Assembly (NCBI GenBank): GCA_003255065.1
Contig: QAOA01008187.1
Span: forward strand, 433,135-497,134
Reading direction: 5' to 3'
DNA: 64,000 nt
Source: Cercis canadensis
Taxonomy: Eukaryota > Streptophyta > Magnoliopsida > Fabales > Fabaceae
A program made the translations under genes and the position numbers. The notes beneath the pieces are model-generated. The model worked only from the letters and a program-made list of their open reading frames with translations. It was not told where the DNA came from and searched no databases. This document shows positions 1 through 11,560 of the stretch, in pieces (position 1 is the first letter of the stretch; each line of letters starts with the position of its first letter).

Positions 1-111
1 AATGGTGTATAAAGTCCATGTGGCATAACTTTGGACTTGGCCTGTTTACAAGTAATACACTTTTCACAAATAGAAAGCACATCATGTTTCATGTGAGGCC
101 AATAAAAATGT

Positions 112-588
112 TCATGCAAAATATCCAAAGTCTTTTTTAACACCAAAGTGCCCCATTAGGCCACCACCATGCGTTTCTCTAACAAGCAAATCACGTATAG
201 AACATGCAGGCACACATAATTTATCTTTCTTAAACAAATACCCATCATGCCTATAATAATCACCACTAGCATACTTAGCACAAGCAATCCATAGCTGACC
301 GAAATCAGAATCAGATTCATACAAGTCTTTGATAAGCTCAAAACCTAATAGCTTAGCATGCAAAGAAGTAATTAAAGTATACTTTCTAGACAAGGCATCA
401 GCGACAACATTGTCCTTCCCAGCTTTATATTTAATAACATAGGGAAATGTCTCAATGAACTCTAACCATTTGGCATGTCTCTTATTTAACTTACCCTGGG
501 ATTTCAGATACTTCAAGCTCTCATGATCGGAATGAATGATGAATTCCCGAGGCCATAGATAATGCTGCCACGTTTGGAGAGTCCTCAC
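112..588 (-). mobile_element. Element A: RNase H C-terminus and integrase zinc-binding region
   Basis: The open stretch holds the end of the retroelement RNase H ([10 protein letters not shown] and then [10 protein letters not shown], both hallmarks of gypsy RNase H) followed by the linker into the His/Cys integrase zinc region ([13 protein letters not shown]). It continues the minus-strand pol of element A. Treated as part of a fossil element, not as a host gene. Confidence 0.9.
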
Positions 589-692
589 TAGAGCATAAAG
601 CTCTTTGTCATAAGTGGGATAATTTAATGCTGCCCCATTAAGCTTCTCACTGAAATATGCAATAGGCTTGGAATCCTACATCAAAACAGCCT

Positions 693-3668
693 CTATTCCA
701 ATACCTGAAGCATCACATTCAATCTCAAAAGCTCTGTCAAAGTTAAAGTTTCCTTTAAAGTGGTAAATGCCCTCTCTTGTTCCTCGCCCCACTTAAAACT
801 CACATTTTTCGTAACTAGTTCATTTAGGGGTGCGGCTATGGTGCTGAAATTCTTTACAAACTGCTTATAAAAACTAGCTAAGCCATGGAAAGATCTTACC
901 TCATTCGCATTCTTAGGTGTAGGCCAATCTCGGATTGCCTTAACCTTCTCCTCATCCATGCTAATACCCTTAGAACTTACAACAAACCCAAGAAATATAA
1001 CAGAATCGGAACAAAATGCACACTTCTTAAAATTAACATACAATTTATGTTCTCTCAAAGCAATAAAGACATCATGCAAGTGTGACTCATGATCATCTAG
1101 GGTTTTGCTATAAACTAGGATATCATCAAAATAAACCACCACAAATTTTCCAATAAAGGCACGCAAAACATAGTTCATTAGTCTCATGAAAGTGCTAGGT
1201 GCATTAGTTAAACCGAAAAAGGCACGCAAAACATGGTTCATTAGTCTCATGAAAGTGCTAGGTGCGTTAGTTAAACCGAAAGGCATTACTAACCACTCAT
1301 ACAAACCATATTTTGTTTTAAATGCAGTTTTCCACTCATCTCCTTCTTTCATGCGAATTTGGTAGTATCCATTCTTTAAATCTATCTTAGAAAAGACACT
1401 AGAACCATACAACTCATCAAGCATGTCATCTAATCTAGGGATAGGATGTCTATACTTAACCGTGATTTGGTTGATGGCTCGGCAATCCACACACATGCGC
1501 CATGTCCCGTCTTTCTTTGGCACCAAGATAACTGGAACTGAACATGGGCTTAGACTTTCTTTCACGAATCCCTTTTGTACGAGCTCATCTACTTGCCTTT
1601 GAATTTCCTTTGTCTCGTCAGGATTAGCTCGGTAGGCTGGTTTATTAGGGATAGTCGATCCAGGAACAAAGTCAATCTGGTGCTCTATGCTCCTCAAGGG
1701 AGGCAAACCATGTGGTATCTCTTCAGGGAAAATATCAGTAAATTCCTGCATCAAAGAAACAACCACACTAGGCAAAGAAGGGTTAAGAGAGTTAGTAAAA
1801 TAAACATCCTTGTACATAAGTACAAGAAGGGTTGGCTTAGACAATAGAACACTCTTGACCTCACTTTTTTGTGCAAAAGCACTCACTTTTTGTCTTCTCT
1901 CACTCTTTTTGTCCGTACTTTTTTCTTTTTCTCTCTCAGCCTCTTTTTCTTTAGCTTCTTTTTCTTCTCTCTCTTTACATTCTTTTGTAATCTTTGCTTG
2001 ATCCGCATATGCAAGAGCAGGTTTTAAAGGTTTCAACAAAGTGGCCTTGTCATTCTTGTAGACGGTGTAAGTGTTGTTGTATCCGTCATACTTCACTCGC
2101 CTATCAAACTGCCATGGTCGTCCCAACAAAATATGACAAGCATGCATAGGCACCACATTACATAGTACTTCATCTTTAAAAATGCTAAAGGCAAATGCAA
2201 TCCTAACTTGCTTGTTTACCCATAGGTCTCCTCTATCATTCAACCACCTTAGCCTATAAGGCGAGGGGTGTGGAATAGTAGGTAAATTCAACTTTTCTAC
2301 GGCCAAGGTACTAGCAACATTAGTACAAGATCCACTGTCAATAATAACGCTACATACCTTGTCTCCCACCAAGCATCGATTTTGAAAGATATGCTCGCGG
2401 TGTTCTTCGATGTCATCTTCCCTCGGTTGCATGTTGAGCACACGTCTGGACACCATCAAATACTGATCTGGAAGGGAGTCATCAATTCCCTCCACGTCAC
2501 TAGCATCTTCTAAGGGTGGCATGTCTTCACAACCAGGTGTAACAGTAGATTCCTCCTCACTATCATACTCACCAGTAGCAAGCATAACAACTTTCCTTCT
2601 ATTGGGACATTCAGAAGATATATGTCCACGTCCTTGACACCTGTAGCATTTGATGTCACGTGACTTAGAAGAAGAGTTATAGTCTGTTTTACCGTGGGAA
2701 ATAGGAGTAGAACCCGTAGGCTTTGGTCTTGTGTCGTCTCTTGGCTTTGGAGCTGTGTGAGGATTATCCTTCCAATTTGATTTCCAGTTTGAAGTTCTGG
2801 AAGGCACACCGAATCTAGAAGCTGCTCTAGCCTTCAACTGTCGCTCTACATGCTCGGCTTTATGCACCAAGTCCTCCATCTCTACATAGTGACTCATCTC
2901 CACCACTTCAGCAATCTCTCGCTTCAAGCCACTAATAAACCGTGCCATGGTTGCCTCACGGTTCTCATCAATACTAGCCCTCATCATGGCTATTTCCATC
3001 TCACTGTTGTACTCAGCCACACTCATAGATCCTTGTTTCAAATCTTGCAATTTCTTGAAACAATCTCTATAGTAATGTCTAGGTACAAACCGTTTCCTCA
3101 TCACGGCTCTCATATCAGCCCATGACCGAATAGGTCTCTCACCATCTCTACGCCTGTTAATCACTAGCTGATCCCACCAAATACTAGCATAATCAGTGAA
3201 TTCAACTATTGCCAGCTTTACTTTTTTTTCTTCAGAGTATTCATGGCACTCAGAAACATGTTCCACTTTCCTCTCCCAATCTAGGTAAAGTTCAGGATCA
3301 CTCTTACCTTGAAAGGTAGGAATTCTCATTTTTATACTCCCCAGGTTATTATCACGACGAGGGGCTGCCCTCCTCTCTCTTCTGGTCTCGGTTTCAACCT
3401 CAGAATAGTCTTCTTCCTCTTCCTCAGAATACCGAAAGGGTCTAGTTGTTTTAGTTTTTGTCTTAGGTGAAACTAGGTTTTCTAACCTCTCTAATCTGTC
3501 CTCAGTGCCCATTCGTAATGCTGCAATTTGGTCCTGAATTGCGTTCATATATGCATCCATATGACTTTTGGTGAATGGTTCTTCCTGTTCCATGTTGCAC
3601 ACACTCACCTCACGTGTTTCACTCGTGTTTACACTCAATTGGCTTTTTCCCGATAATGCGCTCACCAC
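693..3668 (-). mobile_element. Element A: gag-protease-reverse transcriptase region
   Basis: A single long open stretch of about 991 codons carries gag, protease and most of reverse transcriptase in one frame, as in many plant gypsy elements that make a single gag-pol polyprotein. Gag is recognised by the region ending in [12 protein letters not shown] and by the CCHC knuckle. The highly charged linker rich in Lys and Glu near 1860-2000 separates protease from RT. RT shows [18 protein letters not shown] and YFDDILVYS. The region looks largely whole for a fossil of this kind. Confidence 0.92.
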
Positions 3669-4559
3669 TCTTGCCTTTTTCCACTCAAATTTCCTTAGAA
3701 GGCCTTAAACAAGAACTTTCCAAGAACTTATCAAGGAGAAAAGGTAATAGAAACAAAAATGATAAGAAAGCCAAACAAGGGTGTTGAATAAAAATAAATA
3801 AGATGAGGAAGCAAAAAGAAGATGACAAGGAAGCAAAACAAGAACTTCAAGAAGGAAAAAAGAAATAAAATAAAATGACCAAGACTTTTGAATATAAATA
3901 CTGAACAAGGGTGTTGGTTTGGAAAAGAAAAGAATAAAAGAATGTAGAAAACAGCAACAAATTGAAAGAAAATCAGCAGATTACAGAAAACAGCCCGAAA
4001 CAGACGTTTTTGAAGGATTTTGAGCTCGAAAATGGCATCAACTGGGTTGACCCAGTTGCCATGTCGAAGGTCTTTGAACGAGCTTCGAAACGCCGGGTCA
4101 CGGTTTCCGTAACTCCAAACGAGCTGAAAGTTATGGCCTTTTCAAGTAAGTGAGTCCAAATAGTCCGTTTTTTTTTTTTTCTTCTTTTCACAAGAACNCT
4201 CTTTGTTTTTTTTTTTTTTTTTTAAAAAACTTGACTAGGACTCGACGAACAACTAGGATTTGCTATTGCAATTGAAACAGCCGCCGCCTCTAGGTAATTT
4301 TAACCTAGGACGTGGACTCTTAAACACAAACAAGGAAAAAAAACGACCAACCAATGATCCAAACAAAAATTATAGGGATAACTTGACCAGAAACTTAAAG
4401 AACATAACGAAGAATGAAATTGATAGGAAAAATAAAAGACAAAAACTGACTTAATATAAAGGGGGGTAGAAGATGATTGACTCAAACAAATAAGATAGAT
4501 GAAATAAAAATAGAATAAGGGGGTTTTAGGAATACCGATTGAAACTCCAAGGAGCCAAA

Positions 4560-4571
4560 GCTCTGATACCA
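4560..4571 (-). other. Primer-binding site of element A (initiator-Met tRNA type)
   Basis: On the minus strand this reads TGGTATCAGAGC, the usual plant primer-binding site complementary to the 3' end of initiator Met tRNA. Two bases separate it from the terminal TGATGCG at 4574, as expected for the edge of a 5' LTR. The leader before it (about 4472-4559) is repeated almost exactly at 17485-17564. Confidence 0.9.
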
Positions 4572-4573
4572 AA

Positions 4574-4593
4574 TGATGCGAATCAGCTTGCTA
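4574..4593. other. 20-bp LTR1 stub joining element A to the tandem array
   Basis: The 20 bases beginning TGATGCGAATCAG match the plus-strand start of the 675-bp LTR1 found whole at 6555 and 59676. After a minus-strand primer-binding site, the other LTR end (TGATGCGTTCGCG, as at 17579) is expected instead. The stub overlaps by three to four bases (ctag) with the array motif ctagtccatcag. It is either a recombination or deletion scar, or an assembly error. Confidence 0.6.
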
Positions 4594-6554
4594 GTCCATC
4601 AGTGTCACACAAGAGAGCAATTCCTGGGGGTGATGGAGTGACGTGCAGGAGAGCCGGCAAGGGGAGCGTGATACAAGAAAGCAGTCCTTGGGTGAGATGG
4701 AGTGACGCGCAATAAAGTAATTCCTCCAGCTAGTGAAGTGATGCGAAAAGAACTAGTTCTCAGAGAAGATGGAGTGAAGTGCAAAAAAGCAATCAACCAG
4801 CAAGATGGAGCGATGAGCCAGAAAGCAGTGCTAGGAGGAGATTGTGTGACACGCAAGAAAGCAGTCCTCGGGAAAGATGGAGTGACTTGCAAGGAAGCAA
4901 TCCACCGGCGAGAAAAGTGACGTAGACGAGAACAACAATCTGACGGGGCGAACGAGTGACGAGCAAGAGAGCAGTCTTCAGGGCAGATTGAGTGCTACGT
5001 AAGAAAGCAAACCCAAGTTACTTGAGCGACGAACTAGAAAGTACTCGTCCTCGGGGGAGATGGATTGAAATGCAAGAAAGCAATTCTCGGGAGATAGAGT
5101 CATGCGCAAGAAACCATTCTACAAGTGAGTAGAGTGACACACAATACATCAGCCCTTTGGGGTAGATGCAGTGACGTGCAAGAGAGCCGGCAAGGGGAGC
5201 GTGATACAAGAAATCAGTCCTTTGGTGAGATGGAGTGACGCGCAAGAAACCAATCCACAAGTGAGTGGCGTGACGCGCAAGAAAGCAGCCCTCCGGGGAG
5301 AAAGATTGACGTGCAAGAAAGTAATTCCTCCAGCGAGTGAAGTGATGCGAAAAGAACTAGTTCTCAGAGGAGATTGAGTGAAGTGCAAAAAAGCAATCAA
5401 TCAGCAAAATGGAGCGATGAGCCAGAAAGCAGTGCTGGGAGGAGATTGTGTGACACGCAAGAAAGCAGTCCTCGGCAGATATGGAGTGACTTGCAAGGAA
5501 GCAATCGACCGGCGAGAAGAATGACGTAGACGAGAACAACAATCCGACGGGGTGAACGAGTGACGAGCAAGAGAGTAGTCTTCGGGGTAGATTGAGTGCT
5601 GCGTAAGAAAGCAAACCCAAGTTACTTGAGCGACGAACTAGAAAGTAGTCGTCCTCGGGGGAGATGGATTGTCGTGCAAGAAACCATTCTACATGCTAGT
5701 AGAGTGACACACAAGACATCAGCCCTTTGGGTAGATAGAGTTACGTGCAAGAAACTAATCCACAAGTGAAACAGAGTGTTATACAAGTACGAACTCCACG
5801 AGGGATATGAAGCTATGCGCAAGAAAGCAATCTAAAAGCGAGTGGTGTGATGCGCAAGAAAGCAATCCTGTGGGAAGAAATGATTGATGCTCAAGAGAGC
5901 AATTTTCGAGGGAGATAGAGTGACGCGCAAGAGAACTGGTTAACAAACGAGTAGAGTGAGGCGCAAGAACCGTCAGTGTCGTTGAAGAGAGCAATTCCTG
6001 GGGTAGATGGAGTGACGTGCAAGAGAGGCGACAAGGGGAGCGTGATACAATAAAGCAGTCCTTGGGTGAGATGGAGTGATGCACAAGAAACCAATCTACA
6101 AGCTAGTGGCGTGACGCGCAAGAAAGCAGCCCTCTGGGGAGAAAGATTGACGGGCAAGAAAGTAATTCCTCCAGCGAGGGAAGTGATGCGAAAAGAACTA
6201 GTTCTTAGAGGAGATGGAGTGAAGTGCAAAAAAGCAATCAACTAGCAAGATGGAGCGATGAGCCAGAAAGCAGTGCTAGGAGGAGATTGTGTGACACGCA
6301 AGAAAGCAGTCCTCGGGAAAGATGGAGTGACTTGCAAGGAAGAAATCCACCGGCGAGATAAGTGACGTAGACGAGAACAACAATCCGACGGGGCGAACGA
6401 GTGACGAGCAAGAGAGCAGTCTTCGGGGCAGATAGAGTGCTACGTAAGAAAGCAAACCCAAGTTACTTGACCGACGAACTAGAAAGTAGTCGTCCTCGGG
6501 GGATATAGAATGAAATGCAAGAAAGCAATTCTCGGGGGAGATGGATTGTCGTGC
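4591..6554 (+). repeat. Tandem array block 1: degenerate 36-bp unit in higher-order modules
   Basis: The array is built of a degenerate unit, most often 36 bp, that starts near gcaagaaagc and ends near gagtgacgc. Spacings counted through one typical module are 35, 36, 36, 36, 36, 36, 36, 36, 38, 36, 34, 39 and 36. About 25 different variants of the unit follow each other in a fixed order to make modules of roughly 860-955 bp. The marker aagtaactagtccatc lies 942, 880, 953, 900, 880, 950, 880, 864 and 916 bp apart in successive modules further on. Because 36 bp is 12 codons, open frames of 60-250 codons appear on both strands. I read these as a by-product of the period, not as genes. This block is the left edge, next to the LTR1 stub. 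No centromere or telomere satellite known to me matches. Confidence 0.92.
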
Positions 6555-7229
6555 TGATGCGAATCAGCTTGCTACATGCCCTAACCCTAGGAGTGTTCAT
6601 GATCCCTTGCTTGGAGTTGGAGGCCCGATGACTAGAAGCAGAGCTAAGCGAGTGAGAGAGGCATTGTTGAGCCTAGTCCAAGAGGTGCAGACCAAAGAAA
6701 GAGCAGCTGGGCCAAGTTCAGAGTTTTGATGGATCACTTATCTGTCTCTTGTAGAAGGTGCACATGTGCCAGTTTGGAGCCCAAGTTTGAAGTAGGCCAA
6801 AAATAATGTTTAATTTAATTAGTTTTATTTTTGGGCCTTTATGTTTATGGGCCAAAACGTTTAATTAGTTTTAAATTTGCTTTTTAATATTTTGGGCCTT
6901 TATGTCTATGGGCCAAACTGGGTATTAGGGTTTTATTAACTTTCTTAGAGGATCCATCATAGCTTGTAGCTTCCTAGCCGAATTGCCTATATAAGGAATT
7001 CGTGTATGCCTTTGCAAAACAGTTTTGGAGATTAATAGTATTCAGTTTCTGAATTATTGAGTTTCTCTGGATTGAGAGCTTCCCTGTTGTTCTTGGGCAA
7101 AGAACTTGAACTTGAACTTACCAAGGATCCTTCCTTGCTAAGGGTTCACCCTATTGAGATAACCAAGGTCATCCCACAGTTTGGTATCCAGACACTCCGT
7201 TTCGATCCTTCGGGTACGCGAACGCATCA
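6555..7229 (+). mobile_element. Solo LTR (LTR1 family), 675 bp, inserted in the array
   Basis: The segment begins TGATGCG and ends CGCATCA and is flanked by the 5-bp duplication cgtgc (6550-6554 and 7230-7234), which fits a clean insertion followed by LTR-LTR recombination. It contains a TATA-like tatataagg near 6990 on the plus strand. The first 180 bases can be read as a gypsy pol tail with GPMTRSRAK. It is the same length as the copy at 59676-60350 and differs at only around a dozen positions by eye, so both are young. Confidence 0.93.
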
Positions 7230-9165
7230 CGTGCAAGAAAACAATTCTCATGGGAGATAGAGTCACGCTCAAGAAACCATTCTACAAGCGAGTAGAGTGA
7301 CACACAAGACCTCAGCCCTTTGGGGAGATGGAGTGACGTGCGAGAAACCAATCCACAAGTGAAATAGAGTGTTAGACAAGTACGAACTCCTCGGGGGATA
7401 TGAAGCGATGCGCAAGAAAGCAATCTAAAAGCGAGTGGTGTGATGGGCAAGAAAGCAATCCTGGGGGGAAAAATGATGAATGCGCAAGAGAGCAATTTTC
7501 AGGAGAGATAGAGTGACGCGCAAAAGAACCGGTTAACAAACGAGCAGAGTGAGGCGAAAGAAAGACGTCCTTGGGTGACACGTCGCGCCCAAGTAACTAG
7601 TCCATCAGTGTCGCACAAGAGAGCAATTCCTGGGGGTGATGGAGTGACGTGCAGGAGAGCCGGCAAGGGGAGCGTGATACAAGAAAGCAGTCCTTGGGTG
7701 AGATGGAGTGACGCGCAAGAAAGTAATTCCTCCAACGAGTGAAGTGATGCGAAAAGAACTAGTTCTCAGAGAAGATGGAGTGAAGGGCAAAAAAGCAATC
7801 AACCAGCAAGATGGAGCGATGAGCCAGAAAGCAGTGCTAGGAGGAGATTGTGTGACACGTAAGAAAGCAGTCCTCGGGATAGATGGAGTGACATGCAAGG
7901 AAGCAATCCACCGGCGAGAAGAGTGACGTAGACGAGAACAACAATCTGACGGGGCGAACGAGTGACGAGCAAGAGAGCAGTCTTCGGGGCAGATTGAGTG
8001 TTACGTAAGAAAGCAAACCCAAGTTGCTTGAGCGACGAACTAGAAAGTAGTCGTCCTCGGGGGAGATGGATTGAAATGCAAGAAGGCAATTCTCGAGAGA
8101 TAGAGTCATGCGCAAGAAACCATTCTACAAGCGAGTAGAGTGATACACAACACATCAGCCCTTTGGGGTAGATGCAGTGACGTGCAAGAGAGCCGGCAAG
8201 GGGAGCGTGATACAAGAAAGCAGTCCTTGGGTGAGATGGAGTGACGAGCAAGAAACCAATCTACAAGCGAGTGGCGTGACGGTCAAGAAAGCAGCCCTCC
8301 GGGGAGAAAGATTGACGCGCAAGAAAGTAATTCCTCCAGGGAGTGAAGTGATGCGAAAAGAACTAGTTCTCAGAGGAGATGGAGTGAAGTGCAAAAAAGC
8401 AATCAACCAACAAGATGGAGCGATGAGACAGAAAGCAGTGCTAGGAGGAGATTGTGTGACACGCAAGAAAGCAGTCCTCGGGAGAGATGGAGTGACTTGC
8501 AAGGAAGCAATCCACCGGCGAGAAGAGTGACGTAGACGAGAACAACAATCTGACGGGGCGAACGAGTGACGAGCAAGAGAGCAGTCTTCGGGGCAGATTG
8601 AGTGTTGCGTAAGAAAGCAAACCCAAGTTACTTGAGCGACGAACTAGAAAGTAGTCGTCGGGAGATGGATTGAAATGCAAGAAAACAATTCTCGGGGGAG
8701 ATGGATTGTCGTGCAAGAAAGCAATTCTCATTGGAGATAGAGTCACGCACAAGAAACCATTCTACAAGCGAGTAGAGTGACACACAAGACATTAGCCCTT
8801 TGGGGAGATGGAGTGACGTGCAAGAAACCAATCCACAAGTGAAACAGAGTGTTATACAAGTATGAACTCCTCGGGGGATATGAAGCGATGTGCAAGAAAG
8901 CAATCTAAAAGCGAGTGGTGTGATGCGCAAGAAAGCAATCCTGGGGGAAAAAATGATGGATGCGCAAGAGAGCAATTTTCAGGGGAGATAGAGTGACGCG
9001 CAAGAGAACCGGTTAACAAACGAGTAGAGTGAGGCGCAAGAAAGATCTCCTTGGGTGACACGTCGCGCCCAAGTAACTAGTCCATCAGTGTCGCACAAGA
9101 GAGCAATTCCTGGGGTCGATGGAGTGACGTGCAAGAGAGCCGGCAAGGGGAGCGTGATACAAGAA

Positions 9166-11111
9166 AGTAGTCCTTGGGTAAGATGGAGTGACGCGCAAGA
9201 AACCAATCTACAAGCGAGTGCCGGGACGCGCAAGAAAGCAGCCCTCCGGGGAGAAAGATTGACGCGCAAGAAAGTAATTCCTCCAGCGAGTGAAGTGATG
9301 CGAAAAGAACTAGTTCTAAGAGGAGATGAAGTGAAGTGCAAAAAAGCAATCAACCAGCAAGATGGAGCGATGAGCCAGAAAGCAATGCTAGGAGGAGATT
9401 GTGTGACACAGTCCTCGGGAGAGATGAAGTGACTTGCAAGGAAGCAATCCACCGGTAAGAAGACTGACGTAGACGAGAACAACAATCCGATGGGGCGAAC
9501 GAGTGACGAGCAAGAAAGCAGTCTTCGGGGCAGATTGAGTGGTACGTAAGAAAGCAAACCCAAGTTACTTGACCGACGAACTAGAAAGTAGTCGTCCTCG
9601 GGGGATATAGAATGAAATGCAAGAAAGCAATTCTCGGGGGAGATGGATTGTCGTGCAAGAAAGTAATTCACATGGGAGATAGAGTCACGCTCAAGAAATC
9701 ATTCTACAAGCGAGTAGAGTGACACACAAGACAGCAGCCCTTTGGGGAGATGGAGTGACGTGCGAGAAACCAATCCACAAGTGAAATAGAGTGTTATACA
9801 AGTACGAACTCCTCGGGGGATATGAAGCGATGCGCAAGAAAGCAATCTAAAAGCGAGTGGTGTGATGCGCAAGAAAGCAATCCTGGGGGAAAAAATGATG
9901 GATGCGCAAGAGAGCAATTTTCAGGGGAGATAGAGTGACGCGCAAGAGAACCGGTTAACAAACGAGTAGAGTGAGGCGCAAGAAAGATCTCCTTGGGTGA
10001 CACGTCGCGCCCAAGTAACTAGTCCATCAGTGTCGCACAAGAGAACAATTCCTGGGGGTGTTGGAGTGAGGTGCAGGAGAGCCGGCAAGGGGAGCGTGAT
10101 ACAAGAAAGCAGTCCTTGGGTGAGATGGAGTGACACGCAAGAAAGTAATTCCTCCAGCGAGTGAAGTGATGCGAAAAGAACTAGTTCTCAGAGAAGATGA
10201 AGTGAAGTGCAAAAAAGCAATCAACCAGCAAGATGGAGCGATGAGCCAGAAAGCAGTGCTAGGAGGAGATTGTGTGACACGCAAGAAAGCAGTCCTCGGG
10301 AGAGATGGAGTGACTTGCAAGGAAGCAATCCACCGGCGAGAAGAGTGACATAGACGAGAACAACAATCTGACGGGGCGAACGAGTGACGAGCAAGAGAGC
10401 AGTCTTCGGGACAGATTGAGTGCTACGTAAAAAAGCAAACCCAAATTACTTGAGCGACGAACTAGAAAGTAGTCGTCCTCGGGGGAGATGGATTGAAATG
10501 CAAGAAAGCAATTCTCGGGAGATAGAGTCATGCGCAAGAAACCATTCTACAAGCGAGTAGAGTGACACATAAGACATCAGCCCTTTGGGGTAGATGCAGT
10601 GACGAGCAAGAGAGCCGGCAAGGGGAGCGTGATACAAGAGAGCAGTCCTTGGGTGAGATGGAGTGATGCGCAAGAAACCAATCTACAAGCTAGTGGCGTG
10701 ACGCGCAAGAAAGCAACCCTCCGGGGAGAAAGATTGACGCACAAGAAAGTAATTCCTCCAGCGAGTGAAGTGATGCAAAAAGAACTAGTTCTCAGAGGGG
10801 ATGGAGTGAAGTGCAAAAAAGCAATCAACCAGCGAGATAGAGCGATGAGCCAGAAAGCAGTGCTAGGAGGAGATTGTGTGACAGGCAAGAAAACAGTCCT
10901 CGGGAGAGATGAAGTGACTTGTAAGGAAGCAATCCACCAGTAAGAAGACTGACGTAGACGAGAACAACAATCCGACGGGGCGAACGAGTGACGAGCAAGA
11001 AAGCAGTCTTCGGGGTAGATTGAGTGCTGCGTAAGAAAGCAAACCCAAGTTACTTGAGCGACGAACTAGAAAGTAGTCGTCCTCGGGGGAGATGGATTGT
11101 CTTGCAAGAAA
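9166..11111 (+). repeat. 1,946-bp segment, copy 1 of an exact duplication
   Basis: Compared line by line with 17806-19751 (offset 8,640), I see no difference across the segment, while other module copies differ from one another at several percent of sites. The identity stops at 11111/19751. Copy 2 starts right after the N at 17805. Confidence 0.9.
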
Positions 11112-11389
11112 ACCGGTCAACAAACGAGCAGAGTGAGGCGCAAGAAAGCAGTCCTCGGGCGACACGTCGCCCAAAAAGCAATCGTTGGGCGAGATGGAGT
11201 GACGCGCAAGAAACCAATCTACAAGCGAGTGGCGTGATGCGCAAGAAAGCAATCCTCGGGGAAGTAAAGATTGACGCCCAAGAGAGAGCAATTCTCACGG
11301 GGGGGAGATAGAGTGACGCACAAGAAAACCGGTCAACAAACGAGCAGAGTGAGGCGCAAGAAAGCAGTCCTCGGGCGACACGTCACCCN

Positions 11390-11560
11390 CCAATCCATCT
11401 CCCCCGAGGACTGCTTTCTAGTGCGTCGCTCCAATAACTGGTGGTTTGCTTTCCTACGCGGCACTCCAACTGCCCCGAAGACTGCTCCCGTGCTCGTCAC
11501 TCCTTCGCCCCGTGGGATTGTTTTTCGTCTACGCCATTCCTCTCACCGGTGGATTCCAAG
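11390..11560 (-). repeat. Inverted stretch of array sequence beside an N
   Basis: From just after the N at 11389 to about 11560, the array runs in the opposite direction: its reverse complement gives the usual run of unit variants (accggtgag, cacggggcgaagg, gcgacgcactag). It then returns to the normal direction at aagctagtggcgtg. Its variants resemble the diverged block at 32496-34027 more than the neighbouring modules. Confidence 0.85.

Larger units (their letters stand above)
1..4573 (-). mobile_element. Ty3/gypsy LTR retrotransposon A, internal region (cut by window edge)
   Basis: Reading on the minus strand from the primer-binding site at 4560-4571, the parts come in gypsy order: an untranslated leader (about 3670-4559), gag with a CCHC knuckle ([14 protein letters not shown]) near 2610-2660, an aspartic protease (IIDSGS) near 2330, reverse transcriptase with YFDDILVYS near 1110-1130, RNase H, and the start of the integrase zinc region near 120-250. 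The pol order RT-RNase H-integrase is what places it in Ty3/gypsy (Metaviridae) and not Ty1/copia. Integrase runs off the left edge, so the 3' LTR is not in view. The visible part is nearly whole with a small number of breaks, so it is fairly young but not evidently functional. The N at 4198 lies in the leader. No intact 5' LTR follows the primer-binding site. Confidence 0.93.

Noticed and set aside
4560-4571. tRNA gene fragment
   Set aside because: The 12-base match is the retrotransposon primer-binding site and no tRNA body surrounds it.
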